Positions 8,692-18,913 of a DNA stretch of 64,000 nt are shown here, in pieces. The notes beneath the pieces are model-generated. The model searched no databases and was not told where the DNA came from. It worked only from the letters and a program-made list of their open reading frames with translations. Position 1 is the first letter of the stretch; each line of letters begins with the position of its first letter. The DNA comes from Promethearchaeota archaeon (GTDB taxonomy: Archaea; Asgardarchaeota; Lokiarchaeia; Sigyniarchaeales; SOKP01), in contig JAEOUA010000010.1 in assembly GCA_016839555.1 (NCBI GenBank), positions 248,001 through 312,000 of the forward strand. The letters run 5' to 3'. The translations under genes were made by a program, and so were the position numbers.

Positions 8692-9606
8692 TCATTCCTT
8701 TTCCCAGATGTAAGTGTAGTAATTAAACATATCTGTATAACTTGGATTTTCAATTATTACTTCACATTGTGCGTTTTCTTCTTTTACTATCGATTTTATT
8801 CTTTCAATAGGTGAGTCTTCAGTAGAAATAAAGCCTATTGATTCTCCCCCTTTCTCAAACAATCTATTGCCTATAAGATAATCTGTTATTCTTCTATTTA
8901 TTTTTGCTGTAGTGGAGGTTAATCGTACTGTTTTTGGGACTTTTCCTAATAATCCTTTAGGGGTATCAATCGTAATTATATCGCTTCCCAATTCTGTACC
9001 TCGCATAAAAGCTATTCTATCAGCTATTTCGGCGTTAATTGGGTTATGAGTAGATAAGATTATCGTTTTACCTGCATCTTTCTCTTTTAATAGAAGATCG
9101 TGAAAAACACGAATCATTGATAGATCCAGACCCGTAGTTGGTTCGTCAAAAATTAAAATTGGGGTATCAATAGTTAATGCAATGATTAATTCTATTTTTC
9201 TTTTCATACCACCTGAATAATTTTTGACTAATTTTTTAAGTTCTTCTTTAATTTCAAACTTATTTACGAGATCTTTCCATTTATCAGTAGATCTTTCATG
9301 TAATCTTGTGAAAAATTGAATATTCTCTTCTCCATTCAGAAAATCTATTACCATAGATCCTTGTAATAAAAAACTAATTTGCTTTTTTACATCCATAGAT
9401 AATGGTGATTTTCCATTTATTAGAACTTCTCCTTCTGTTGGAATGATACCACCAGTAAGACAACAGAGTAAAATGGTCTTACCCACTCCATTAGGGCCCA
9501 TAAGAACCAATATTTCATTTTCATTTACATCTAAGTTGATATTCTCCAGTACCCTATCCTCTTCAAAGTCTTTCTTAATATTTTTTGCAGTGATTATTGC
9601 ATTCAA
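8692..9606 (-). CDS. ABC transporter ATP-binding protein
   Basis: 304 residues. Walker A is GPNGVGKT, the signature is YSGGM, Walker B is ILIFDEPTTGLD and the H-loop is STHNP. A C-terminal extension of about 90 residues follows the ATPase core, as in DrrA/CcmA-type ATPases. The start is TTG at 9606, since the nearby ATG is out of frame. A good Shine-Dalgarno (GAGGGA) lies inside the end of the permease gene, with only one base between that stop and this start. This is the second gene of a two-gene operon for an ABC-2-type exporter or membrane-maintenance system; the substrate is unknown. Confidence 0.85.
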   Translation of the reverse strand: MNAIITAKNIKKDFEEDRVLENINLDVNENEILVLMGPNGVGKTILLCCLTGGIIPTEGEVLINGKSPLSMDVKKQISFLLQGSMVIDFLNGEENIQFFTRLHERSTDKWKDLVNKFEIKEELKKLVKNYSGGMKRKIELIIALTIDTPILIFDEPTTGLDLSMIRVFHDLLLKEKDAGKTIILSTHNPINAEIADRIAFMRGTELGSDIITIDTPKGLLGKVPKTVRLTSTTAKINRRITDYLIGNRLFEKGGESIGFISTEDSPIERIKSIVKEENAQCEVIIENPSYTDMFNYYTYIWEKE

Positions 9607-9607
9607 T

Positions 9608-10450
9608 TTAATCCCTCGTTTTAGTGAATTTTTTTTGATATTGATATTTACGTATCAAAAGATAACCAACCAATAAAAACAGAATTCCATAAATTAATAA
9701 AATGATTAAAAACCAGGGATTTGCTGGCATATCAGGAGGGCTGACATTCGCATCTTCATATCTGAATCCTGAAAAATTAATTAGACATAAAGTAATTATT
9801 CTCGTAGCTAATGAATTAGGAATTATATTCAACATCCATTTAGGTCCCGGAAACATAGATGTTAAGGTTCCATTATATCCAGTAATAAAAAAGAGGAGCA
9901 TTAATATTACTAGCGAAAATCCTACGGCATAATTAGGATTATTGGTTAGATTTGCTATGATAAGCCCAATTCCCATACCTATAAAACTTAATAATAATAA
10001 TGATAAGAGTATAACGGGGATAGAAAACAATGGATGAATCATAATTCTTCCTCCGATAAAATAAGCGATAATAATTATAATTCCAAATGATAGGCAGCCA
10101 AATATAAACCCTGTAAAAAAGCGGCCAAGAAAATCTGCCAGAGGATTAATTGGATATGACCTATAAAGCCGATACCTTTTTAAATTAATATCTTCAGCAA
10201 AATCAATAGAGAATCCCACCAAAGTACTCGTTAATACGGCGAATATTCCCATGCTTACCGCAGTTATTCCTATAGCTACTCCGAAAGCTTCTCCACCAGG
10301 AGTATAGGGTGCTATAAATAAAAAGACTGATAAAAAAAACCAAAACAGTGGCCAGACAAACAACCAAAATAGTACCATTTTATTTCGAATAATTTCACGA
10401 AAAGATCTGATGACGAATGCCCAAACTTGTCTAAAAAATTGTTTATTCAT
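9608..10450 (-). CDS. ABC-2 type transporter permease
   Basis: 280 residues with about six membrane segments: an N-terminal one near residues 27-48, a cluster of four in the middle and one near the C-terminus. It ends with a basic tail. This matches ABC-2 permeases, e.g. the amphipathic start SFREIIRNKMVLFWLFVWP. It is the first gene of the operon with the ATPase at 8692. A second, independent ABC-2 pair lies at 58.9-60.4 kb; the two permeases do not look like recent duplicates. Confidence 0.8.
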   Translation of the reverse strand: MNKQFFRQVWAFVIRSFREIIRNKMVLFWLFVWPLFWFFLSVFLFIAPYTPGGEAFGVAIGITAVSMGIFAVLTSTLVGFSIDFAEDINLKRYRLYRSYPINPLADFLGRFFTGFIFGCLSFGIIIIIAYFIGGRIMIHPLFSIPVILLSLLLLSFIGMGIGLIIANLTNNPNYAVGFSLVILMLLFFITGYNGTLTSMFPGPKWMLNIIPNSLATRIITLCLINFSGFRYEDANVSPPDMPANPWFLIILLIYGILFLLVGYLLIRKYQYQKKFTKTRD

Positions 10451-10615
10451 TTGATTTTTTTTTTTTTTATGATAGTTATTTATATATTTTTTTTAGAATA
10501 TAAAAACAATTTCTAATCCAATTTTTATTTTTACAATTTTTATTAAATGATATGATATTACACTTATAATAAATAATTTTGAAAATTAAACTAAAAGGAA
10601 AAATAAAATTTAGCG

Positions 10616-12298
10616 ATGAGCGAAAATATTAAATTTATCTATAAGGAGGAGTACTGGTTTATTAGTGCTTTTATTAATAGTATAAAAGTGGATATATCAG
10701 AAATTTCACAAAAGCTTGAAAATGCTATTAAAATGCGAATTTCTCAAATAACAAAAAAGGATGCTTATCGCCCAGAATTTGCCGATGAACTGCTTAATAT
10801 GGCGAAAAATATTTCACTTAATTGTCAATGGGTTGAATGCATTGATAATTTTCCCTATTATAACGAAAATACAAACAAATTTTACAATTCTTTAGGATAT
10901 TTTTATTTTGAAGTGGAGTATTATAAAAATAATCCTGAAAAGAAGAAACTCATTAAATCTAATTTAATTCAACAGATTCCTGGAATAATTTTATCTGAAT
11001 TGAAGAGAGAGAGTATCTTCTCACAGGAGGAAGTCTATTTTGATTTAGAAAGCCAAATTTTTATTTTTGCTACGTCTAATAATACAAACCCTCTTAAAAT
11101 CGAATGGACTAAAAATAAGATAGAGGAACATGATAAAGAACTTTCTTATTGGACGGTGTTATATTCAGGACAATGGGAAGATTATTCACCGAAGTTATAT
11201 AGAGATCGCGTTCAAGATAACTTATCTAATCGTCTTTCGGAATTGCATTTTATTAATAGAAACTCGGGATTTGTGTATATGGCAGAAGATAATTATGAAC
11301 GCTTTTTTGATTCGTATATGAAAGAAAATGTGCTACAGTCCACAGCCAAATTCAGAGCAATTATTTTTTCATTAAGAGAAATAAACAACTCCTTAGATTA
11401 TTTATTCTTGAATACCCATTCTGAAGCTTTACAAGATATTGGAATTTTAGAGGAAAAAATAAAAAATTTAAGATTTTTAAGAGGCGTTCTACAAAATACC
11501 TTAAGTTTAATCTATAATGAACTAGATTATAATAGAAGACAACATTACACTTCTGTACTAAAGCACCTAATTACAAAATTCGATTTGGATAATATAAAAG
11601 AGAGAGTAAACAATAAATTTAATTTAATTTACGATACTATGCAAGAGATTTATCAAAGACGTGCTGAACAAGATCAAGAAAAAACAGAGAAAGCATTAAA
11701 TATATTGAATTTTCTCTTAGGTGCAGGAATTATAGCTGATTTAGCGGGACTATTAATGACTACATTTGGATTAAGTGAAGGAGATTTTCCAGCAATATTT
11801 TTAAATGGTTTAATAGCGATTTTCATATCTTCTGTACTTGTATTTGCATTTATATATTACGCGTTAGTTAAATATAAGATTAAAAAAAAGAATATAAGAA
11901 GAGCTGTTGATGGTGTAATCCTTGATGGAAAGGGAAATATTCTATTAATTAAACGGAAATATCCTCCATTTAAGGATTTTTATGCCCTTCCAGGAGGATT
12001 TATAGAAAAAGGAGAGTCTCCAAAACAAGCAATAATGCGGGAAATAAAAGAAGAGACTAATTTGGAAGTAGAAATTGTTGAAAAAATTGGTGTTTATGAT
12101 AAACCTGGTAGAGATCCACGTGGTGAAATTCATTCCACAGCTTTTCTCTGTAAAATTATTGGTGATATCTCTAAATTAAAAGCAAGTATGGATTCAAAGG
12201 ACGCAAGTTTCACCCCCATAATGGAATTAAATCATATAAAATTTGCCTTTGATCATAAACAAATACTAAGAGATGCAGAACTTATCAAACAAGATTAG
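10616..12298 (+). CDS. membrane protein with C-terminal NUDIX hydrolase domain
   Basis: 560 residues in three parts. Residues 1 to about 360 are soluble, helical and unrecognised. They end in a long charged helix that runs into two closely spaced membrane helices (about 363-388 and 396-420), an arrangement reminiscent of CorA-like proteins but without a GMN motif. From about residue 428 comes a complete NUDIX domain, with the Nudix box as GFIEKGESPKQAIM then REIKEETNL. NUDIX enzymes cleave nucleoside diphosphates linked to another group. The NUDIX part is predicted cytosolic, tethered by the two helices. It is monocistronic. Natural substrate and the role of the N-terminal region are unknown. 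Confidence 0.75.
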   Translation: MSENIKFIYKEEYWFISAFINSIKVDISEISQKLENAIKMRISQITKKDAYRPEFADELLNMAKNISLNCQWVECIDNFPYYNENTNKFYNSLGYFYFEVEYYKNNPEKKKLIKSNLIQQIPGIILSELKRESIFSQEEVYFDLESQIFIFATSNNTNPLKIEWTKNKIEEHDKELSYWTVLYSGQWEDYSPKLYRDRVQDNLSNRLSELHFINRNSGFVYMAEDNYERFFDSYMKENVLQSTAKFRAIIFSLREINNSLDYLFLNTHSEALQDIGILEEKIKNLRFLRGVLQNTLSLIYNELDYNRRQHYTSVLKHLITKFDLDNIKERVNNKFNLIYDTMQEIYQRRAEQDQEKTEKALNILNFLLGAGIIADLAGLLMTTFGLSEGDFPAIFLNGLIAIFISSVLVFAFIYYALVKYKIKKKNIRRAVDGVILDGKGNILLIKRKYPPFKDFYALPGGFIEKGESPKQAIMREIKEETNLEVEIVEKIGVYDKPGRDPRGEIHSTAFLCKIIGDISKLKASMDSKDASFTPIMELNHIKFAFDHKQILRDAELIKQD

Positions 12299-12370
12299 AA
12301 TTCGTGAACAAGAAGTAATAATAAAATATGACAAAGATTTTATTTAATTATGAGGGAACGCCTAGATTTT

Positions 12371-12478
12371 TTATAAACTAGATTCCGTTTTTTTTTCTTT
12401 ACCTTCACTTTTATCTGTGTCTTCTATATCGCGTTTTATTTTTTCTTTTTCCTCTTTTTCATTTCTTTCTTGTTTCTC
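12371..12478 (-). other. in-frame continuation of grpE after a TAA stop
   Basis: Directly after the grpE TAA (12479-12481) the same frame stays open for 35 more codons and ends at TAA 12371-12373. It encodes a very acidic/basic Glu-Lys tail of the same character as the last residues of GrpE (EKQERNEKEEKEKIKRD, then a Ser/Lys/Glu end). This looks like the original C-terminus, cut off by a nonsense change, by readthrough usage or by a sequence error. Confidence 0.45.
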
Positions 12479-13174
12479 TTATGTGTTTTTTTCTTCTTTT
12501 TTCTCTTCTTTCTCGGGTGGTTTAGGTGGGGGTTTAGGTTTTCGGGAAATGATTACCTTTGCATATCTAAGGATATCATCTTTAAATTTCCACCCTTCTT
12601 GAAGTATGTCAATAATAGTATTATTGGGAAGATCATCTCTTTCTAGAGAACTTAGTGCTTCATGTTTATCATAATCAAAATTATCTCCTTCCTTAGTTTC
12701 TAATGGTTGAGCGCCATAAGACTTTAATATATTCATAAATTGCTTATAGAATCCTGTTAATGGATTATTATCATCCAAATCTTTATTAGCACTTCTAAAA
12801 GAATCATATAAAGGTAAAAAATTTCTTAACACGTTAGCTGTATATTGGGTCATTAGTGATTTGCGAGCTTTATCCCATCGCTTCTGCGAGTTTTCGAATT
12901 CTGCCTGAAGGCGCATATATTTATCCTGCCATTCCTCATTTTTGTCTTTTAATTCCTGATTTTCTTTCTCTAAGTTAGATAAGTTTTCTTTGATTTTGAT
13001 AATTTTGTTTATCAACTCCTCTTTAGATAATTCTTTCAGTTCTAATCTGTATTTCTCCTCTTCATCAAGTTCTTTTTCTTTTTCAATTTCGATCTCATTT
13101 TCTTGCCTTTCTTTTTCCTCTGTTTGCTCGCCTATTTCAACCGAATTTTTACTTGCTTCTTCTTTATTATTCAT
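12479..13174 (-). CDS. grpE: GrpE nucleotide exchange factor
   Basis: 231 residues. It has a long acidic N-terminal region and coiled coil, then the GrpE core: RLQAEFENSQKRWDK, NFLPLYDSF, NFDYDKHEALSSLE and the beta-sheet end ILQEGWKFKDDILRYAKVI. It releases ADP from DnaK. It is divergent from dnaK across 263 bp that contain two copies of a 17-bp element, so both chaperone genes are probably controlled together. The C-terminus is Pro/Lys/Glu-rich and, past the stop, similar sequence continues in frame (12371-12478). Archaeal DnaK systems are generally thought to derive from bacteria. Confidence 0.92.
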   Translation of the reverse strand: MNNKEEASKNSVEIGEQTEEKERQENEIEIEKEKELDEEEKYRLELKELSKEELINKIIKIKENLSNLEKENQELKDKNEEWQDKYMRLQAEFENSQKRWDKARKSLMTQYTANVLRNFLPLYDSFRSANKDLDDNNPLTGFYKQFMNILKSYGAQPLETKEGDNFDYDKHEALSSLERDDLPNNTIIDILQEGWKFKDDILRYAKVIISRKPKPPPKPPEKEEKKEEKNT

Positions 13175-13235
13175 TCCTCAATCTTATGATAATAAATCTT
13201 TTAAGTAAATTATAGAAAAATTTCTTTAAAGTTTT

Positions 13236-13320
13236 TTGATTTAGAGAGCATTTTAAATATGATCGTAATGCGTGTTATTTTTTAAATATCTTTTAATATA
13301 TCTTGATTTAGAGATCATTA
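13236..13320. promoter_or_regulatory. pair of direct repeats between grpE and dnaK
   Basis: TTGATTTAGAGAGCATT at 13236-13252 and TTGATTTAGAGATCATT at 13303-13319 differ by a single base and start 67 bp apart in the grpE-dnaK intergenic region. The first is followed directly by the TATA-like TTTTAAATAT. Two copies this similar, in a shared promoter region of heat-shock genes, suggest a binding site for a regulator of both genes. The function is inferred. Confidence 0.45.
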
Positions 13321-13437
13321 TAAGCAAAAAATTTTAAAATTTCGTTTCTTTTAGTTTATTAAGCAAATTAATTAAATCATTATTTTATTAATCATAATTT
13401 GAATTAAGCTATTATTTTTAAAAAGTGAAAATTAACT

Positions 13438-15435
13438 ATGAGTGAAGGAGAAAAGAAAAAGAAGAAGCGAACAAGAAAGGAAAGAATAATTGGTATCGAT
13501 CTGGGAACCAGTAATAGTGCCTGCGCAGTTTTAAATGCTGTCGGTAAACCAGAAATTGTCCCCGCGGCAGAGGGAAGGACTCTGGGTGGGAAAGCTTTTC
13601 CATCTTATGTGGCATTTGATGAGGAAGGAAGAAAAATAGTGGGTGAGCCAGCTCGTAGACAAGCATTGTCAAATCCGGATGGTACAATAACAGGGATTAA
13701 ACGTAAAATGGGAACAAGCTATAAAGCTGAAATAAAAGTAGGTAGTGAAATAAAGGAATTTACACCCGAAGAGATCAGTGCAATGATTCTTAAAAAGATT
13801 AAAAACGATGCTTCAGATTATTTAGGAGAAGAAGTTCAAAAGGCAGTGATAACGGTTCCTGCATATTTTAATGATGCCCAACGTACATCTACAAAAAATG
13901 CGGGAGAAATCGCAGGCCTAGAAGTTGTTCGGATGATTAATGAACCTACTGCTGCTTGTTTAGCTTACGGATTAGATAGAGTTTCTGATGAATTATTAAA
14001 AATTTGTGTTTTAGACCTTGGAGGAGGAACATTCGACATAACATTAATGGAATATGGAGAGGGAGTTGTTGAAGTGCTTTCTACTGCAGGTGATACGCAA
14101 TTAGGTGGAAGAGATATGGATGATAAAATCACCGATTGGATCGCTGACCAATTTGAACAAAAAGAAGGTATTAATTTGAGTAATGACAAGAAAGCCATGA
14201 TTAGAGTAAAAGACGCCGCTGAAAAGGCAAAAATAGAACTTTCTACCACATTATCAACCACGATTAATCTGCCGTATATTTCTCAAAGACAGGGAGAACC
14301 TGTTCATTTAGAGATGGAATTAACAAGATCAAAATTGGAACAACTGGTAGAACCTGTCTTAAAGCGCCTAGATCCCATAATGAGAAGATCAATAGATGAT
14401 AGCAAATTATCCATAAATCAAATCGATAAAATCATATTAGTAGGTGGTCCTACACGGATGCCATGCGTTCAAGAGAGATTTCAGAAATTCTTTAATAAAG
14501 AACCAGAACATTCTGTTGATCCTATGGAATGCGTGGCGATTGGAGCTGCAATTCAAGCTGGTGTTATTGCAGGAGAGATTGATGATTTACTCTTATTAGA
14601 TGTGACTCCTCTTTCCTTAGGCGTAGAAACTTTAGGGGGGGTAAATACAAAATTAATTGAACGAAATACAACAATCCCTACTGAAAAGAAAAAAATATTT
14701 TCTACAGCAACAGATAATCAGCCTGCGGTGACAATTAATGTGCTTCAAGGGGAAAGAGCAATGGCAAATGATAATATTTCACTCGGGCAATTCCATTTGA
14801 CTGGAATTCCACCAGCTCCACGAGGAATACCACAAATAGAAGTTAAATTTTCCATCGATGCCGATGGGATTGTTCATGTGACTGCTAAGGATTTGGGAAC
14901 TGGAAAAGAACAAGGAATAACAGTTACCGGCGCGAAAGGACTTTCTGAGGATGAAATCCAGCGCAAAGTAAGAGAAGCAGAAAAATATGAAGAAGAAGAT
15001 AAAAAACTAAAAGAATTAATTGAGGCAAAAAACAATGCTGAATCTATGATTTATCAAACTCGAAAATTAATGGAAGAAAACAAAGACAAAATTCAAGAGG
15101 ATGAAAAACAACAGATTGAAAGCGCCATTAAATCTTTAGAAGAAGATGTAAAAACCGATGATGTTAATCGTATTAAGGCAGGAACAGAAAATCTGCAAAC
15201 GTCAATTCACGGGTTTTCTCAAAGAGTTTATGCTCAACAGGGACAACAGCAAGCCTATCAGCAAGCTGCAGAGCAAGCACAGAGAGCCGCTCAGGGCGCT
15301 GGTGATGTTCCACCAGGAGGGATGGGAGGAGCCACACCGAAAGGATCTGGAGGAGCCTCTTATAAATCTAAGAAGGATAAAGAATCCGAAGAAAAAGAAA
15401 ACGTGGTTGACGTTGAATGGGATGACGAGGAATAA
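13438..15435 (+). CDS. dnaK: DnaK (Hsp70) chaperone
   Basis: 665 residues, full length. The ATPase domain starts with [16 protein letters not shown], and contains [29 protein letters not shown] and [11 protein letters not shown]. The substrate-binding domain contains [14 protein letters not shown] and NVLQGER. A Gln/Ala- and Gly-rich linker leads to an acidic end, [11 protein letters not shown] basic segment at the very N-terminus ([11 protein letters not shown]) precedes the usual start of the fold. It works with GrpE (divergent neighbour) and DnaJ (27918). Confidence 0.96.
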   Translation: MSEGEKKKKKRTRKERIIGIDLGTSNSACAVLNAVGKPEIVPAAEGRTLGGKAFPSYVAFDEEGRKIVGEPARRQALSNPDGTITGIKRKMGTSYKAEIKVGSEIKEFTPEEISAMILKKIKNDASDYLGEEVQKAVITVPAYFNDAQRTSTKNAGEIAGLEVVRMINEPTAACLAYGLDRVSDELLKICVLDLGGGTFDITLMEYGEGVVEVLSTAGDTQLGGRDMDDKITDWIADQFEQKEGINLSNDKKAMIRVKDAAEKAKIELSTTLSTTINLPYISQRQGEPVHLEMELTRSKLEQLVEPVLKRLDPIMRRSIDDSKLSINQIDKIILVGGPTRMPCVQERFQKFFNKEPEHSVDPMECVAIGAAIQAGVIAGEIDDLLLLDVTPLSLGVETLGGVNTKLIERNTTIPTEKKKIFSTATDNQPAVTINVLQGERAMANDNISLGQFHLTGIPPAPRGIPQIEVKFSIDADGIVHVTAKDLGTGKEQGITVTGAKGLSEDEIQRKVREAEKYEEEDKKLKELIEAKNNAESMIYQTRKLMEENKDKIQEDEKQQIESAIKSLEEDVKTDDVNRIKAGTENLQTSIHGFSQRVYAQQGQQQAYQQAAEQAQRAAQGAGDVPPGGMGGATPKGSGGASYKSKKDKESEEKENVVDVEWDDEE

Positions 15436-15608
15436 GATTTAAATTGCCTAATTTCTTTTTAACCTCTTTCCTTTTTAGTTTATTTTAGATCTTTTTATTT
15501 TATTCTATTTAGAATATATTAAATGAATTTTTTATAAAACTAATATATATTCCATATAGCATTGATATTATAAAACCAAATTTTGGTGATAATTGTAGAT
15601 AGATTACA

Positions 15609-17006
15609 TCATTCCTCCAATCTTTTGTCATATATCTTTTTCATCTCATTTTTTACCCGTTCTAGTTTTTCACCACGTAATGGAAAAAAAAGTAAAAGCA
15701 AAAATCCAATAATTAAGAGAATGATGGGAATGAGTGCAGTTCCTACTTGAATCCCAAGAACTGCTTCTTCGGTTTGAGTTATAGCTGCTCCATTATATCC
15801 CATTGAAGTTATGATCAAGGTAAAAAGGAATATCATAATGGATTTACTTGGTGATGTAAATATTGCATTTATTCCTAGAAATGTGCCTTCATTTCTATTT
15901 CCTGTCTTTAATTCGTTTTCATCAATAACATTCCCAAAAATGGGCGAAGAAAGGATCCAAAAAGCGGCATTACCCATATTAACAATGAGGTAAAATATTA
16001 TTGATAATATAAAAATTCTAGATAATAAAAGACCAAGAAACGCTATAATATTCATCGATAAAAATATCATAAGAGTTTTTCTTGGGCCGAGTCTTTTAGT
16101 GACGACTTGCACAAAGTAATATGCGAAAAATGTAAAGGGTAATGTAATACCACTCACCAAGGCAACTAGAGTTCCCGCAACCCCAACAACATCTTCAAAA
16201 TAAAAAACTTGGAAGGTTATCACTGTTGAGGTAACTGCACCCACTACAAATTGAAGAAGGATGTAAAATATAAATGATTTCGATTTATATACTTCCTTTA
16301 TTAATGATTTAATTTTAGGAAATGTTTGTCCATAGTATAATTTGGAAGGTTCTTTGATCCCATTCACACCTAAAAATGCAACTCCCACAGCAATAACTCC
16401 CACAATAATAAATACAATATAGAGCACTGATAAAGGAGTAGTTCCTGTAAAAAAAAGTAATATTAACAAGTAAGAAATAATTCCCAAAATTGTTTGGAAA
16501 ACTAAGCTTGTAGTTACAATTGAAGCTCTCTCACTATCATCATCCGTGACCGTAATTATAAGGGCCGTCCTATTAATACCATGCATGGCATATCCAGTGT
16601 CATATATAGCTAAGCCAATAAGTAAACAAATAAAAATCATTATATGAGGAACGTAGGGATTCATAGAAATTATTAAAAAATATCCAATGCCTAACAGAGG
16701 AATGGCTCTGTATAACCATAACTTTCGTTTTCCTTTTCCTTCAACTGGTTTAGTTCGATCTGAAAAATATCCTATTATTGGATCATTAATGGAATTTATA
16801 ATTGCAAATAATAATTGCACGATTCCAAACCAAAGTGCGGGAAATAATATAAAATCTGTATAGAATTTTAACAACGCACCATCTATCATACTCCCTATAA
16901 ATGTAAATCCTGCTATTGAAATCCCGAAATAAGCCTTTTGGCTAAAGGGAACTTTATGAATTGTATTATTTATATCTTTAGGGCTATTATTCTTTCTTTT
17001 AGACAT
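15609..17006 (-). CDS. GPH-family sugar:cation symporter (MFS)
   Basis: 465 residues with about 12 membrane segments. The family-typical motif NDPIIGYFSDRT sits in the loop between helices 2 and 3, followed by GKGKRKLW. This places it in the glycoside-pentoside-hexuronide:cation symporters, which import sugars with Na+ or H+. It lies just downstream of the sulfatase on the same strand (about 140 bp gap) and close to a second transporter of the same type at 18914. A role in uptake of sugars freed by the sulfatase and the GH94-like enzyme is inferred from this context. Confidence 0.8.
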   Translation of the reverse strand: MSKRKNNSPKDINNTIHKVPFSQKAYFGISIAGFTFIGSMIDGALLKFYTDFILFPALWFGIVQLLFAIINSINDPIIGYFSDRTKPVEGKGKRKLWLYRAIPLLGIGYFLIISMNPYVPHIMIFICLLIGLAIYDTGYAMHGINRTALIITVTDDDSERASIVTTSLVFQTILGIISYLLILLFFTGTTPLSVLYIVFIIVGVIAVGVAFLGVNGIKEPSKLYYGQTFPKIKSLIKEVYKSKSFIFYILLQFVVGAVTSTVITFQVFYFEDVVGVAGTLVALVSGITLPFTFFAYYFVQVVTKRLGPRKTLMIFLSMNIIAFLGLLLSRIFILSIIFYLIVNMGNAAFWILSSPIFGNVIDENELKTGNRNEGTFLGINAIFTSPSKSIMIFLFTLIITSMGYNGAAITQTEEAVLGIQVGTALIPIILLIIGFLLLLFFPLRGEKLERVKNEMKKIYDKRLEE

Positions 17007-17147
17007 TGAAATTAATTCCTAAATTTTTTTAATTATTATTTTATTCTTTTTTTTAAAAATAAAAATTATTTCCTTCCATCAAAGAAATTATATCTCTTTA
17101 TATTTTTTGTTGAAATTGAATGCTTAAATTATATCATATATTTTTTC

Positions 17148-18734
17148 TTATAATGCGGCTCTTTTATGTGAATAGTGAGGATTATCACTATTTCTTAGAT
17201 ACCAAGATAATAACTGTTCTTTTAAAGATTTAATAACATCTGAATATTGAGGGTCATCAATTAAATTAACAAATTCTTGAGGATCTTCTTTAAGATTATA
17301 TAACTCTTCCTTTGCTTCTGGCATACTTCGAATATTTAATTTCCATTCTTTTGTCCGGATCATTGTTGTACGGCAACTTGTGTTCAGATAATCATGAGTA
17401 ATTTCAATTTTATCAAAATATATTCCCGTTAATGGAGTTTCAGGAGAGGGAATCTTTTCTTCGAATGCTTGAGGTTCTCTAGAATCATAACCACCTTGTG
17501 CATAAACAACATCTCTGTGAGTATCGAGTTCTCCTTTCAGTAAGGGTAGCAGAGATTTACTGAAATGAGTATATTTTGTATTTATTTGAGCAACTTCAAG
17601 TAATGTTGCAAAAATATCTATTGTTTGAGTTAATTCTGTATTGATTGATTTTTTTGGTTTAATTCCAGGAATTTTAACGACTAATGGGACATTTAGCAAG
17701 CAGTCATGCATACCCGTTGACCATTTCTCTGTTAAACCATAGCTTCCAGCATAATCTCCATGATCGGAAAAGAAAGTAATTGCAGTATTATCATATTCTC
17801 CGATTTCTTTTAATTTGTCAATAATTTGTCCAAATAGATCATCAACTTTTGAGATCATTCCATAATAAACAGCTAATATCTCTTTAAAATCATTTTCTGT
17901 AATTTTATCCAACCCATACCTTGAGCGCATTAATTTCATAAATTCTGGTTTATCTTCATAAAAATTAGGATTATTCATTAATTCTGATGGAAATGGGAGT
18001 GGAATCTTTTTTCGATCATACATAGAGAAGTAAGGCTCTTCAACACTATAAGGAGGATGCGGCAAATTAAGAGCAATGTATAAACAAAATGGTTTCTTTA
18101 TTCTCCTTCTTTTTTTAGAAAATTTATCAAAATATTTCAGAGCAGCTTTAATTATTGCATTATCGAAATTATTTTGAGCTTGTTCTTCTGAACACTTTCC
18201 ATAGTAGAAACTTTTTCGCATTGGATGATCAATAGCCCAAGGATTAAGTGGCCAGAATTTTGAGAGAGTTTCTAACATTTCTGGCGGAGGAGTCAAATTT
18301 TTAAGCGACGATCGTAATTTCGGAAGGATTTTTATTAATTTAAAAAAACCTATATGTAGTATAGCAGAGCGAATCAATCGTTTCATTACATTTATCCTTT
18401 TACTAACACTTACTCTAATTGCTTTTTCATGAAAGAGATCATTGCGCCCAATCCAAATGACCTCATAACCCTTTTCTTTCAGAAATTTAAAGAGATTTTC
18501 ATCATCGGGGCGTAGAAGTTGAAATAGTGAACGGTGGGCTCCTGCCATAGGATAAGTTCCAGTAAAAGTGCATACTCGGGAGGGTCCACAGACAGGATTA
18601 ACACTGAAATTATTAGTAAAAATAACCCCGTCATTGGCAATACTTCTTATATTAGGTATTTTAACATTTGGATTCTGAATTACATCGCCTCTCATCTCAT
18701 CGGGAACGAAAATCAAAAGATTAGGAAGACTCAT
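17148..18734 (-). CDS. sulfatase (formylglycine-type)
   Basis: About 528 residues. The type-I sulfatase signature CGPSRVCTFTG fits CXPSRX4TG, where Cys is converted to formylglycine. Other family blocks are FVPDEMRGD near the N-terminus, NLPHPPY, FFSDHGDYAGSYGLTEKW and the C-terminal ELYNLKEDPQEFVNL. A TTG at 18740 is in frame, but ATG at 18734 gives the natural start MSLPNLLIFVPDE. There is no signal peptide, so the enzyme looks cytosolic. It would remove sulfate esters from sugars imported by the neighbouring symporters. No formylglycine-generating or anaerobic maturation enzyme is seen in the window. Confidence 0.9.
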   Translation of the reverse strand: MSLPNLLIFVPDEMRGDVIQNPNVKIPNIRSIANDGVIFTNNFSVNPVCGPSRVCTFTGTYPMAGAHRSLFQLLRPDDENLFKFLKEKGYEVIWIGRNDLFHEKAIRVSVSKRINVMKRLIRSAILHIGFFKLIKILPKLRSSLKNLTPPPEMLETLSKFWPLNPWAIDHPMRKSFYYGKCSEEQAQNNFDNAIIKAALKYFDKFSKKRRRIKKPFCLYIALNLPHPPYSVEEPYFSMYDRKKIPLPFPSELMNNPNFYEDKPEFMKLMRSRYGLDKITENDFKEILAVYYGMISKVDDLFGQIIDKLKEIGEYDNTAITFFSDHGDYAGSYGLTEKWSTGMHDCLLNVPLVVKIPGIKPKKSINTELTQTIDIFATLLEVAQINTKYTHFSKSLLPLLKGELDTHRDVVYAQGGYDSREPQAFEEKIPSPETPLTGIYFDKIEITHDYLNTSCRTTMIRTKEWKLNIRSMPEAKEELYNLKEDPQEFVNLIDDPQYSDVIKSLKEQLLSWYLRNSDNPHYSHKRAAL

Positions 18735-18913
18735 AATCAATTTATTAAAAATTTAATTAATAAAAACTTTTGACATTTGTTATAATTTAAAAAGTCTAAA
18801 AGGATGATTTTATTTAAATTTTAAATAGATAATTAACCTATATCTATAAATGAAGGTTAAATTAATTTTGAATTAAAAAGATTTTATAAAAATTAAAAAA
18901 ATAAAATGAGAGT

